Below are positions 30,597 through 38,447 of a DNA stretch of 50,144 nucleotides, one piece after another. Position 1 is the stretch's first letter, and every line of letters starts with the position of its first letter. This DNA comes from JAUYLU01 sp038065675. GTDB lineage: Bacteria > Patescibacteriota > Minisyncoccia > Phycocordibacterales > VMEP01. The notes under the pieces were generated by a model that saw only the letters and a list, made by a program, of their open reading frames with translations, made no database searches and was not told the DNA's origin. Position numbers and translations under genes: made by a program. The stretch lies in assembly GCA_038065675.1 (NCBI GenBank), contig JBBTQM010000016.1, positions 1-50,144 on the forward strand, written 5' to 3'.

Positions 30597-30760
30597 AGGG
30601 TTATTGGAATATCGCCTCTAAGATTAATAAATTTTATTCAGGGATTCTCACATTACGCTCCGCCGTGGCGGATCGTTGCGGAAACCCACTTAGAATGTGC
30701 TAGGGGCTGTGTGCTCAATAATCCTAAAAAGTCTCCCGCCGGTAAGGCGGGAAATTTTTT
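30597..30760 (+). ncRNA. Structured non-coding RNA, unidentified (6S-like?)
   Basis: A promoter, about 160 nt without an ORF, and a clear intrinsic terminator (tcccgcc-ggtaa-ggcggga, then a T run, 30734-30760) define an RNA gene. The ends pair: ggttattg with caataatcc (one bulge), then gcctcta with taggggc. Inside are cacatt/aatgtg and ccgcc-gt-ggcgg helices. A closing stem plus a large internal bubble recalls 6S RNA, but the bubble is lopsided, so this is only a guess. Motifs of SRP RNA and RNase P RNA are absent. Confidence 0.55.
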
Positions 30761-30807
30761 ACCCTAATAAAAACCAAAGTTTTTTGCTACAATTACTTTA
30801 ATCTTAC

Positions 30808-32190
30808 ATGGATAAAAAATCGGGGAATTTCAGAATTACGTTTTATGGCGGAGTTGGTACTGTTACCGGAGCAAATTTTATGGTTGAGGGGGCAGGGAAA
30901 CGCTTTCTTGTTGACTGCGGGCTAATGCAGGGATGTTTTAAGGTTTGTGATGATTCCAACAGGGCGCCGTTCCCTTACGACCCTGCGTCCATAGACGCGG
31001 TTTTTATCACTCACTCGCATATTGACCATGTCGGCCGCCTGCCAAAACTTGTCAAAGACGGATTCCGCGGGGTAGTTTATTCAACGCCTCCGGCGAAAGA
31101 AATAGCCGAGCTCATGCTTATTGACAGTTTGGGTGTCATGGAGAAAGAAGCCGAGAGAGACAATTTGCCGATGATATACGGCGAAAGCGACATATCGGAA
31201 GCTATGCGCTTATGGAAAACGGCTTTATACAAAGAAAGCATTGACATGGGTGGCGGGATAACAATCAGGCTACTTGATTCCGGACACGTACTCGGTTCAT
31301 CCATGGTTGAAATAAACCACAATAAGAAAAAATTAATTGTGACCGGCGATTTGGGGAATAGCCCCTCGCCGCTTTTAAATGACCCGGAGACGATAGCCGA
31401 TGCCGATTACTTGGTTACCGAAAGCGTTTACGGCGACCGCAATCATGAATCTCACGCCGAACGCAAAAGGCGGCTTGAAGAGATAATAGAGCGCGAAATA
31501 ATGCTTAAAGGGGTTCTGATGATTCCCGCGTTTTCACTTGAACGCTCGCAGGAAATTCTTTTTGAAATAAACGATTTTGTTGAAAATAGAAAAATTCCTC
31601 CTGTTCCGATTTATTTTGACTCACCGCTCGCCATCAAGGTGACGAAAATATATTCAAAATATCACAACTATTTCAATCCTGACGTCCGCGATTTGATTAA
31701 AAAAGGAGACGACATTTTTTCTTTTACGGGATTAAAGGTGACGATGACAACGGAAGAGTCCAAATCAATCGCGGACGCGCCAAATCCCAAGGTAATAATC
31801 GCCGGTTCCGGCATGTCACAGGGCGGCAGGATTATTCATCATGAAAAAAGGTATTTGCCGGACGATAAAAATACGCTTCTTCTTATCGGGTATCAATCGG
31901 CCGGAACACCGGGGCGGCTTCTTCAGGAGGGGGTTAAATCAATTAAAATTATGGGCGAAGATGTTCCCATAAATGCCGAGGTCATCACTCTTTCCGGCTA
32001 TTCCGCCCATAAAGATTCCGATGCTCTTATAGATTTCATATCTCACACAAGTGATACCGTGAAAAAAGTTTTTGTGGTTATGGGGGAAGTACGCTCATCC
32101 CTTTTTCTCGCCCAGCGCTTGAGGGATAACTTAGGTATTCAATCCTTCGTTCCTTCCATCGGAGAATCTTTTGAGCTGGATATGGGGTAG
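30808..32190 (+). CDS. Beta-CASP metallo-beta-lactamase nuclease
   Basis: 460 aa. The metallo-beta-lactamase motif HSHIDHVGRLP (near residue 70), DSGHVLGSS, TGDLGNS and the beta-CASP part (FSLERSQEI, VIIAGSGMSQGGRIIHHEKR, SGYSAHKD) place it with the RNA exonuclease/CPSF-like (YSH1) group rather than RNase J. It likely cuts or trims RNA. A TACAAT -10 at 30788-30793 lies 14 nt before the ATG, so the mRNA has little or no leader. A LOG-like gene follows 14 nt later. Confidence 0.9.
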   Translation: MDKKSGNFRITFYGGVGTVTGANFMVEGAGKRFLVDCGLMQGCFKVCDDSNRAPFPYDPASIDAVFITHSHIDHVGRLPKLVKDGFRGVVYSTPPAKEIAELMLIDSLGVMEKEAERDNLPMIYGESDISEAMRLWKTALYKESIDMGGGITIRLLDSGHVLGSSMVEINHNKKKLIVTGDLGNSPSPLLNDPETIADADYLVTESVYGDRNHESHAERKRRLEEIIEREIMLKGVLMIPAFSLERSQEILFEINDFVENRKIPPVPIYFDSPLAIKVTKIYSKYHNYFNPDVRDLIKKGDDIFSFTGLKVTMTTEESKSIADAPNPKVIIAGSGMSQGGRIIHHEKRYLPDDKNTLLLIGYQSAGTPGRLLQEGVKSIKIMGEDVPINAEVITLSGYSAHKDSDALIDFISHTSDTVKKVFVVMGEVRSSLFLAQRLRDNLGIQSFVPSIGESFELDMG

Positions 32191-32204
32191 AATAATATAA
32201 ATAT

Positions 32205-32795
32205 ATGGAGAATAACAAAAAGCACGAGCATTTGCGCCTTAAATTGGGAGTTTCCGGGGCGGCCGAAACCGGGCATTGCGGTCTTGATGCGCTGGATAAG
32301 GCGAAAGAACTCGGCCGTGAAATAGTAAAGCAAGGCGCGATTATTCTTACCGGAGCGACAACAGGGTTCCCTCTATGGGCGGCTATGGGTGCCAAAGAAG
32401 CCGGGGGAATTTCCGTCGGGCTTTCTCCGGCAACCAACCAAAAAGAGCATAAAAACGTTTATCGCCTGCCGGTTGATTACATGGACCTTATCATATATAC
32501 CGGATTCGGTTATTCCGGCCGCGACCTTCTTCTGACACGCTCCTGCGACGCGATGTTTATAGGTTGCGGAAGAATCGGGACCGTACACGAATTTACGATT
32601 GCTTATGAAGACCAAAAGCCAATAGGAGTTCTTGAGGGGGAATGGGAAACCGACGAGGTTATCCGAAATATAATCGATAAGAGCAACCGAATTAACAACA
32701 GAATTATTTTTGATAAAAATCCCAAAAGGCTTGTTGAGAGAATAATTAAAATGGTGGAAGAAATTCGCGCTGAAGAAAAAATGGATGAAGATTAA
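32205..32795 (+). CDS. LOG/TIGR00725-like Rossmann protein
   Basis: 196 aa. LGVSGAAETGHCGLDALDKAKELGREIV, ILTGATTGFPLWAAMGAKEAGG and GRIGTVHEFTIAYEDQKPIGVLEG follow the SLOG/lysine-decarboxylase-like fold with the GG-x-GT-x-E type motif (here GRIGTVHE). Such proteins bind nucleotides or nucleotide-derived signals; the actual substrate cannot be named. It is in an operon with the upstream nuclease. Its terminator is shared with rplT. Confidence 0.8.
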   Translation: MENNKKHEHLRLKLGVSGAAETGHCGLDALDKAKELGREIVKQGAIILTGATTGFPLWAAMGAKEAGGISVGLSPATNQKEHKNVYRLPVDYMDLIIYTGFGYSGRDLLLTRSCDAMFIGCGRIGTVHEFTIAYEDQKPIGVLEGEWETDEVIRNIIDKSNRINNRIIFDKNPKRLVERIIKMVEEIRAEEKMDED

Positions 32796-32830
32796 AACAA
32801 AAACCTCGCCGCGGCGAGGTTTTTGTTTAA
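32794..32830. terminator. Bidirectional terminator, LOG gene / rplT
   Basis: aaacaaaaacctcgcc pairs with ggcgaggtttttgttt around gc, perfect over 16 bp, with A/T tracts on both sides. It lies between convergent genes. Confidence 0.88.
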
Positions 32831-33168
32831 ATAGATTTTACAACTCTCTTGAAAGATTCAGGATGCTTTTCCGCAAGGAAAGCCAGCATTTTTCTGTTTA
32901 GGAGGACTCCTTTTTTATTAAGAGCGCCGATGAACGAACTGTATGAGCGGCCTTCTTTAGCCAGAGCGGCTCCCAGGCGAACGTTCCAAAGACGGCGCAT
33001 GTCGTTTTTCTTATCACGGCGGTGGGCGAAAGCATAACTGCCGGCATGGGTAATGGCATCGCGCGCGGCAATCTCTTTTTTGCTTCTGGCAAAACGGTAT
33101 CCCTTGGCTTTGCTTAAGATACTACGCCTGCGTTTTATGGAAATTGTCCCTCTTTTTACTCTGGGCAT
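32827..33168 (-). CDS. rplT: 50S ribosomal protein L20 (bL20)
   Basis: 113 aa. MPRVKRGTISIKRRRSILSK, AKGYRFARSKKEIAARDAITHAG and the LNRKMLAFLAEKHPESF region are canonical. L20 nucleates early 50S assembly and in E. coli represses the infC-rpmI-rplT operon. It lies 4 nt after rpmI. Confidence 0.96.
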   Translation of the reverse strand: MPRVKRGTISIKRRRSILSKAKGYRFARSKKEIAARDAITHAGSYAFAHRRDKKNDMRRLWNVRLGAALAKEGRSYSSFIGALNKKGVLLNRKMLAFLAEKHPESFKRVVKSI

Positions 33169-33172
33169 ATAT

Positions 33173-33358
33173 TTAAGTGTTTGCTAAGAATCGGGAGCGC
33201 GCCAAACGGTTCATTACAAAAGCCACCGGCTTTTTGCCGGATAGCTGTTTGGTCCGCTTTTGCTTGGCGTTGAAATGGTTAAACCCAGGCTTCCTGCCGA
33301 GGATTTTCCCCCGTTTGGTGACCCTTAATCTCTTTGAGAACGACTTATTGGTTTTCAT
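33173..33358 (-). CDS. rpmI: 50S ribosomal protein L35 (bL35)
   Basis: 61 aa, MKTNKSFSKRLRVTKRGKIL with the C-terminal basic segment KKPVAFVMNRLARSRF. Gene order infC-rpmI-rplT is standard. Its ATG lies in the right arm of a hairpin that is nearly identical in sequence to the one at rplV (cttctaataggATGaaa in both). Confidence 0.93.
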   Translation of the reverse strand: MKTNKSFSKRLRVTKRGKILGRKPGFNHFNAKQKRTKQLSGKKPVAFVMNRLARSRFLANT

Positions 33359-33465
33359 CCTATTAGAAGTTAACGTAGCTATTGTACCTATATTTTAAAG
33401 TTGTGCAATCCCTGTAGAAATTACCTGCGATTATGCCTTTTGTGTGAACTTCTATCTAACAGGAT
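33356..33465 (-). promoter_or_regulatory. Family B start-codon hairpin upstream of rpmI
   Basis: On the minus strand atcctgttaga-tag-aagtt (33465-33447) pairs with aacttctaataggat (33371-33357), with the tag bulged. The arm covers the AGG and the AU of the rpmI start codon. The left arm begins about 28 nt after the infC stop. Same words as the rplV and rplW copies, but in a different operon on the other strand. Confidence 0.75.
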
Positions 33466-33493
33466 AAATATATTTTCCTACCCCCATTTTTTC

Positions 33494-34006
33494 CTACTTC
33501 GCCCGCTCTATGACTATGCTCATCCCCTTTGGTCCGCGCTTGTAACCGTCGGCAATCTTATAATTTTCACTTATGAGCTTTAAAATTCTGTTGAGCCGCT
33601 CTTTCAAGAAAGCTTCCTCCATATATTTTGCCCGTCCGGCGAGGAAAAGCTCTATTTTAATTCTGTGCCCGTCTTTAAGCCAAGCGGAAGCGCTTTTTGC
33701 CTTGATTCCCAAATCGTGCTCGGAAGTGCCGATTTTAACCTGAACGCTTTTTATCTCAGTTTGATGAGAATGAGCTTTCATTTTTTTCTGCTTTTTATTT
33801 TGTTCGTACTGGAACTTGCCGAAATCGGCGATTTTGGCGATAGGGGGAGTCGCCCCGGGGGATATTTCTATAAGATCAAGGCTTGATTCTTTAGCCAACT
33901 GCAAGGCTTTTTGAAGTGGGATCAAGCCAAGGTTGTTGCCGTCGCTACCGATGACGCGGAGTTCGCTCGCTCTGATTTGTTCGTTGATTCTTATTTTTGC
34001 CGACAA
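33494..34006 (-). CDS. infC: Translation initiation factor IF-3
   Basis: 170 aa. It starts at a TTG (LSAKIRINEQIRASELRVIG read with initiator Met); no ATG is near. The N-terminal domain (NNLGLIPLQKALQLAKESSLDLIEISPGATPPIAKI), linker FGKFQYEQNKKQKK and C-terminal domain (VKIGTSEHDLGIKAKSASAWLKDGHRIK) are complete. A non-AUG start is notable because IF3 discriminates against such starts; E. coli infC uses AUU for autoregulation. It heads the infC-rpmI-rplT unit. Confidence 0.95.
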   Translation of the reverse strand: MSAKIRINEQIRASELRVIGSDGNNLGLIPLQKALQLAKESSLDLIEISPGATPPIAKIADFGKFQYEQNKKQKKMKAHSHQTEIKSVQVKIGTSEHDLGIKAKSASAWLKDGHRIKIELFLAGRAKYMEEAFLKERLNRILKLISENYKIADGYKRGPKGMSIVIERAK

Positions 34007-34050
34007 GGATTTATTCTTCAGTTTAAAGGTTTTTAAATTGTTTGTTTTTA

Positions 34051-35004
34051 TTATTGGATTTCCCCCGCTTGCCCGTTATCTCTTTCTTCCAAAGAGCGTA
34101 TTTTTTCCCCGATGTTCTTTTGTATTTTTTCCAGCTCAACAAGCATGCCGAAAATTTCTTCAATTTTTTGGTTTTCTATGCCTAAAACAGACCTTTTAGA
34201 TTTAATATTCAAGACTGCTGCGTTTAATTCTTTTATTTCCGCGCTCGAAGCGTTAAGATTGCGTATTTTTCTTTCAATACGCGCCGTTTCTATATCTACC
34301 TTTTTTACCAGAAGAGGCAAATTGGAAATATTTTCAAAAACCTTAAGGCTGTCAGATAGAACTTCCAGTTTTTTATCGGCTGTTTGGAGGTAAAGGGTAA
34401 GGGCGCTTTCGGCGTCGCCTTTTGTAGCCAGATCTTTTGCGGTCAAAAACGCTTCGTTTACCGCATTTAACAGTGATTGCAAAATAAGTGATATCCCCCC
34501 CGTTCCGTCTTCGCGCTTCCCCGCTTTTTTCTTGGCGCGTTCAAACTGTCGCGTTAAGCTCTTTATTTCTTTTTCGGCGTCTTTGGCGACATTTTGCCAT
34601 TCCGTTATAACGGAAATTCCCGGAATGATGGCGGTATTTAAATGTTCAGCCCCTTTTTCAATTTCCTCAATCATTAAAGCGATGTTTGGCTCGTCGCCGG
34701 ATGTTTTTACAAAAGAATCAGTTACTTCCATCAGGGAATTTAAAGAAGATTCATATTCCGAAGAAACTGCGCCACCTCTCGCCTTAATGCGGTCAATAGT
34801 TCGTTTGATTTGATTGGCAGCGCGAAAAATATCCCGGGCGCGTTGTTTTGCCTGGCGTATATCGATTGCCCCACCTTGGCTCCTTTCTTCCGAGGTTTTT
34901 ACGGAAGAAGGAGGCTCAATTGCCGCTATTTCCAGGGCCGTGGCGGTTTTGGCAGAGAAAGAAAACAAAATTACCGCAGTCAATATGTATATATATTTCA
35001 ACAT
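34051..35004 (-). CDS. Exported coiled-coil protein, unknown function
   Basis: 317 aa from the ATG at 35004. MLKYIYILTAVILFSFSAKTATA is a signal peptide. The rest is almost wholly helical with heptad patterns (KQRARDIFRAANQIKRTIDRIKA; IEKKI-like IETARIERKIRNLNASSAEIKELNAAVLNIK) and Lys/Glu-rich. Similar DUF5667-like helical exported proteins occur in CPR genomes, but no firm family is assigned. It lies 44 nt before infC on the same strand. A start at 35052 is possible but would bury the signal peptide. Confidence 0.65.
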   Translation of the reverse strand: MLKYIYILTAVILFSFSAKTATALEIAAIEPPSSVKTSEERSQGGAIDIRQAKQRARDIFRAANQIKRTIDRIKARGGAVSSEYESSLNSLMEVTDSFVKTSGDEPNIALMIEEIEKGAEHLNTAIIPGISVITEWQNVAKDAEKEIKSLTRQFERAKKKAGKREDGTGGISLILQSLLNAVNEAFLTAKDLATKGDAESALTLYLQTADKKLEVLSDSLKVFENISNLPLLVKKVDIETARIERKIRNLNASSAEIKELNAAVLNIKSKRSVLGIENQKIEEIFGMLVELEKIQKNIGEKIRSLEERDNGQAGEIQ

Positions 35005-35095
35005 TATTGCGCCTTTCCGTGTCCGAATTGGCACCTCACCACTATAGCGCATTTCATGCCGATAGTGAAGTGGACAAAAAAGACGATTTTTTGGT

Positions 35096-35101
35096 TATAA
35101 T
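35096..35101 (+). promoter_or_regulatory. -10 element of the HtrA-like gene
   Basis: TATAAT ends 6 nt before the ATG at 35108; a TGGACA lies 19 bp upstream. The message would be leaderless. Confidence 0.6.
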
Positions 35102-35107
35102 AGGCAA

Positions 35108-36055
35108 ATGTTTGGAAATAACGGGAGAAAAAATTCATTTTATATAGGCTTAGTGGCCGTATTTTTTGCCGGCTTTTTCTTTTATGAATGGCTCCAAGAA
35201 GTAAGAATAAATAAAAAAATAGATTCATTGCGGACGGAACTTTTAGGGCCGCAGGCGGCGCTTGAGAAAGAATCAAAATCTCAGCAAAGCGACATTATTT
35301 CCCTCAAAGAAATGGTTAATAGAGAGCAGGTTATAAAAAAATCGCAGGACGAACTCCTTACCGCGGCGGTGGCGAAAGCCACCCCGGCGGTTGTTTCCAT
35401 AGTGGTTTCCAAAGACGTGCCGAAACTGGAAGTCGTGTATGTTAATCCGTTTGGCGAAGACCCATACTTCAAAGATTTCGGATTTCAAGTTCCCGTTTAT
35501 AAGCAGAAAGGAGTTGAGAGGCAAAAAGTCGGCGCCGGAACCGGATTTTTGGTAACCGGGGACGGTTACATTATTACCAACAAGCATGTGGTTCTCGATA
35601 CCGAAGCGCAATATACAGTATTGCTTTCAAACGGGCGACAAGAAAATGCAACCGTTGTATACAGAGACCCGAAATACGATATTGCCATCGTCAAAATCTC
35701 GGGTGTGGGATATAAAGCGGTTACCATTGGTGATTCGGGCAAGCTGAAACTCGGCCAGACTGTTGTCGCAATCGGAAACGCGCTCGGACAATACAGCAAT
35801 TCAGTTTCAGTAGGGATTGTCTCCGGCTTAAACAGAAATATAAGCGCTTCGACTGGCGCCGGGGCGGAAGAACTCACCGGTGTTATTCAAACAGATGCCG
35901 CCATCAACCCCGGGAATTCCGGCGGGCCACTTCTTGATTTGGAGGGCGATGTCGTTGGTGTCAATGTTGCCACGGTTATCGGTTCAAGCAATATAAGTTT
36001 TTCCATACCGATTGACTCTGTGTTGGAATCAATCAAAAAAGTTATTTCTTTTTGA
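35108..36055 (+). CDS. HtrA/DegP-like membrane-anchored serine protease
   Basis: 315 aa. N-terminal anchor FYIGLVAVFFAGFFFYEWL, a coiled coil, then a trypsin-like domain with the full triad: His in TNKHVVLD (near residue 160), Asp in YDIAIVKI (near 192) and Ser in NPGNSGGPLLD (near 269). No PDZ domain follows; the protein ends soon after the protease domain. It probably degrades or inspects damaged exported proteins. It is the last gene before the scarred region next to the ssrA island. Confidence 0.9.
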   Translation: MFGNNGRKNSFYIGLVAVFFAGFFFYEWLQEVRINKKIDSLRTELLGPQAALEKESKSQQSDIISLKEMVNREQVIKKSQDELLTAAVAKATPAVVSIVVSKDVPKLEVVYVNPFGEDPYFKDFGFQVPVYKQKGVERQKVGAGTGFLVTGDGYIITNKHVVLDTEAQYTVLLSNGRQENATVVYRDPKYDIAIVKISGVGYKAVTIGDSGKLKLGQTVVAIGNALGQYSNSVSVGIVSGLNRNISASTGAGAEELTGVIQTDAAINPGNSGGPLLDLEGDVVGVNVATVIGSSNISFSIPIDSVLESIKKVISF

Positions 36056-36068
36056 GTTTTTTATTTGA

Positions 36069-36268
36069 TGTGGAGATGGGATCGCCTACAAGTTTTTCCT
36101 CGCCGCCGCTCGGAAAACTCGCAGGCCGCCCCTCGCGGTTTCGTTTGCTAACGAAACAACGCTACGGTCTTCGATTCCCCCACGCGAGCAAAGCAGTTTG
36201 CTCGCTCATCTCCACCGAAAAAACAAAAGCTCCCTTGCGGGAGCTAATGTTTTTAAATCGGTGGAGAT
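36069..36268. repeat. Palindrome-rich region with ssrA 3'-end-like fragments
   Basis: Three fragments resemble the 3' end of the local tmRNA gene: tgtggagatggg-atcg at 36069-36084, an inverted ttcgattccccca...catctccaccg (36170-36217) split by a gcgagcaaagcagtttgctcgc palindrome, and cggtggagat at 36259-36268. Two more hairpins lie inside (gtttcgtt-agc-aaacgaaac; agtttttcc...ggaaaact) and the outer ends pair, giving a cloverleaf-like shape. I see no credible gene here. Confidence 0.55.
36208..36268 (-). terminator. Hairpin terminator, likely the original ssrA terminator
   Basis: On the minus strand the tmRNA-like end atctccaccg is followed by agctccc-gcaa-gggagct and ttttgtttttt. The outer arms atctccaccga/tcggtggagat pair as well. 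This is what would be expected just downstream of an intact ssrA before the island inserted. Confidence 0.6.
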
Positions 36269-36477
36269 TACTACACGATGTTAGAACCTCCATCATTGAA
36301 TCACCAGATATGAATTTCCTTAAGGTGGTAGATGGTTGGGTGGACCTTCCAGCCATCCTCCGAGAGCTACGTACACCATCCATTAGAACCAATAGGTAGG
36401 TATATGATCGTTAACAACATTCACGACGTTAACTGAACGTAATGAATGAGGTGAATGTCTAGGAAAGAGTACTCAGG

Positions 36478-36483
36478 TACAAT
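36478..36483 (+). promoter_or_regulatory. -10 element of first island gene
   Basis: TACAAT 8 nt upstream of the ATG at 36492, so the transcript is probably leaderless. The segment 36269-36477 holds no other feature that I can support. Confidence 0.4.
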
Positions 36484-36491
36484 GGCCTCAT

Positions 36492-36899
36492 ATGGCAGTA
36501 GAGGTAGATAAAGAAGCCAAGTGTGGAGGGTGTGGTGCCACCCTAGATGAGCAATACAATCTCCCTTTGGAAGCTCGAACGCCTTGCCCTAAATGTGGGT
36601 CTCTAATTCGCGCCCTAAGGATAAGTATTTCCGAGACTGTCGAAGTACACGATTCTCTGAGGTTGGCGCATAAGGACTCTGATGGCAAGAAGCTTGCCCA
36701 GATTCAATCTGGTGATGACCTCCATAGAGATACCAATACTTGGAGAGTACTCGAACGAGTAATTGATTGGAGTAAGAAGTGGTATACCGAAACAATCAAA
36801 GACCGTACCACTGGAGAAGTTATAAGCCACACCAGTGAAGACCTGCGCGCACATACTGGACACGGCGCAGCAAAACCTAAAGACACTAGAGATTCCTGA
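36492..36899 (+). CDS. Zinc-ribbon protein, unknown function
   Basis: 135 aa. Two CxxC pairs, CGGCGA near residue 11 and CPKCGS near 32, form a small zinc ribbon. The rest is charged, with the segment WRVLERVIDWSKKWYTETIKDRTTGEVI resembling a helical interaction domain and a His/Lys-rich C-terminus. No family recognised. The next gene starts inside its last 65 nt in another frame, so the two are likely co-translated. Confidence 0.65.
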   Translation: MAVEVDKEAKCGGCGATLDEQYNLPLEARTPCPKCGSLIRALRISISETVEVHDSLRLAHKDSDGKKLAQIQSGDDLHRDTNTWRVLERVIDWSKKWYTETIKDRTTGEVISHTSEDLRAHTGHGAAKPKDTRDS

Positions 36900-37680
36900 T
36901 GGATACAGCTACTATAGGTGGGTGAACACCACTCTAGAATCCATATCCTTTGATTACTCAGACGCTGACAAAGCACTCTTTGAGAATGGCCAAGATGCTC
37001 ACTGGCAGCATATTGAGGAGTACTACGTAACTCTTAGGGCAAGGTGTGTAGACGAACTAAAAATATCTGAAAGTGGCACTCATAAGGCATGGATAAGCCA
37101 GAGGGTAGAGATGCATATGGTGACATCCATCATGCGTCTCCTTTACTTAACCGAATCCTTTAGGGATGCTTCCGTCAAATTTAATGCCACCGCCGCTGCC
37201 GTTCACATAAAGGCGATGGTGGAAGTACCTTTCCATTTGGGATATCTGCTCTGGATTCTGTGTACCCATAAAAAATTTGAGGAAATGAAAGCAGAGCTGG
37301 CTAAAGTAGCTTGGGGAATTCAAGATGCAGATACCGGTCTGACAGGCAAAGCAAACATAACTCAAAAGGATTTCTACACACATGCAGATGAGATGATTGA
37401 AAAACATTTTAAAGATGAGCCTTCCACAATAAAGATATTCAAGACAATCTATAAAGAGGCCAATGCTTTTGGCCACCATAACTTTGAGGGGAGAAACGCG
37501 CTGGTGGGTGTGCAAAAAGGAGACACTTGGAAACCTAAGGATAGGAAAGAGTGGTTTATTTTCATGACAAGCAATATCTTTCAAGTCTTTCTGTACGCAG
37601 GCACAATCCTGAGTATGTCTTCCTTCTTTGTGAATGCCATAGATCACTACTTAGCAGAGTTACCAGATAATTTTGCATAA
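36835..37680 (+). CDS. DUF5677-like protein
   Basis: 281 aa with a GTG start that overlaps the previous gene by 65 nt; a later start is possible. The AAAVHIKAMVEVPFHLGYLLWIL helix and a later YKEANAFGHHNFEGR motif resemble DUF5677, a helical family of unknown function. The next gene has the same layout, so they may be diverged paralogs. No signal peptide. Confidence 0.55.
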   Translation: MKTCAHILDTAQQNLKTLEIPDGYSYYRWVNTTLESISFDYSDADKALFENGQDAHWQHIEEYYVTLRARCVDELKISESGTHKAWISQRVEMHMVTSIMRLLYLTESFRDASVKFNATAAAVHIKAMVEVPFHLGYLLWILCTHKKFEEMKAELAKVAWGIQDADTGLTGKANITQKDFYTHADEMIEKHFKDEPSTIKIFKTIYKEANAFGHHNFEGRNALVGVQKGDTWKPKDRKEWFIFMTSNIFQVFLYAGTILSMSSFFVNAIDHYLAELPDNFA

Positions 37681-37685
37681 ACTAT

Positions 37686-38447
37686 ATGGAGGAGAAACTA
37701 AAGAAGTTGATGGAGAGGACATTGATAGCCACCAAACCGCTAGCAGACGCAGCTCCTGTAGGTGACACAAAGTTTTTAATAGTACTGCTCGGCATATACC
37801 GAATCTCTTTCACTGCCTTAAGAGATGTTGACCACCTCGCTTCCAGTGAGGGAGCTGGTCCAAATATATTGGATCTAACAAGAAAAATGATTGAGCACGG
37901 TATCTCCATTGAATACATGCTCTGGAAGGGTAAGGAGGAAATGGCAGCCCGATTTCAGGATTACCTAACCGTTCAAATGCATGAGGAATTGGAACTTCTT
38001 AAATCTGTGGGCTTTGACCCTCAGAGTTTAAGTGCCGAGCTCCAGATTGGAGTTGAGGATACTGAAAAGGCATACAACGCACTTCCTAGTGGCACAAAGA
38101 AAGATAAGAATTGGGCAGGTGTGAATTTTGAGAAGATGTTGCAAGACCTTACTGCCGCAGGAGTTATTGAAGCGGCAGACTCGCCAAGACTATTATCTGC
38201 CTATGTGTGGGGTTGCCGATTAAACCATCCCAATCCTTTCATGACACATGCCTACCTAGAACCAAAGGAGATGGAGGTTGCAAATACATTCACACTGCGG
38301 TTAGGTATGATAATGGCACTTGCGGTGCACCTACGTCTTACCACCAGACTGATTGATGAGTCTCGTTTTGCGGCTGGTTCAAACATCTACCCTGAAGTAG
38401 CGGCCGATGTTACCGCGATTCAGAACGATCTCAGTTCTGTGGCCTAG
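37686..38447 (+). CDS. DUF5677-like protein (paralog)
   Basis: 253 aa. ILDLTRKMIEHGISIEYMLWKGKEEMAARFQDYL and the later LSAYVWGCRLNHPNPF match the DUF5677 pattern (R/E helix, then S/N-x-H). It starts 5 nt after the preceding DUF5677-like gene. It is convergent with, and overlaps by 17 nt, the next minus-strand gene. Function unknown; such proteins are often found in mobile or defence contexts. Confidence 0.6.
   Translation: MEEKLKKLMERTLIATKPLADAAPVGDTKFLIVLLGIYRISFTALRDVDHLASSEGAGPNILDLTRKMIEHGISIEYMLWKGKEEMAARFQDYLTVQMHEELELLKSVGFDPQSLSAELQIGVEDTEKAYNALPSGTKKDKNWAGVNFEKMLQDLTAAGVIEAADSPRLLSAYVWGCRLNHPNPFMTHAYLEPKEMEVANTFTLRLGMIMALAVHLRLTTRLIDESRFAAGSNIYPEVAADVTAIQNDLSSVA

Noticed and set aside
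30597..30760. SRP RNA or RNase P RNA
   Set aside because: The conserved GGAAG...AGCAG loop pair of SRP RNA and the conserved cores of RNase P RNA are not present.
36052..36399. Open frame of 115 aa after the HtrA-like gene
   Set aside because: It runs through palindromes and ssrA-like fragments, has no ribosome binding site and shows no protein-like pattern.
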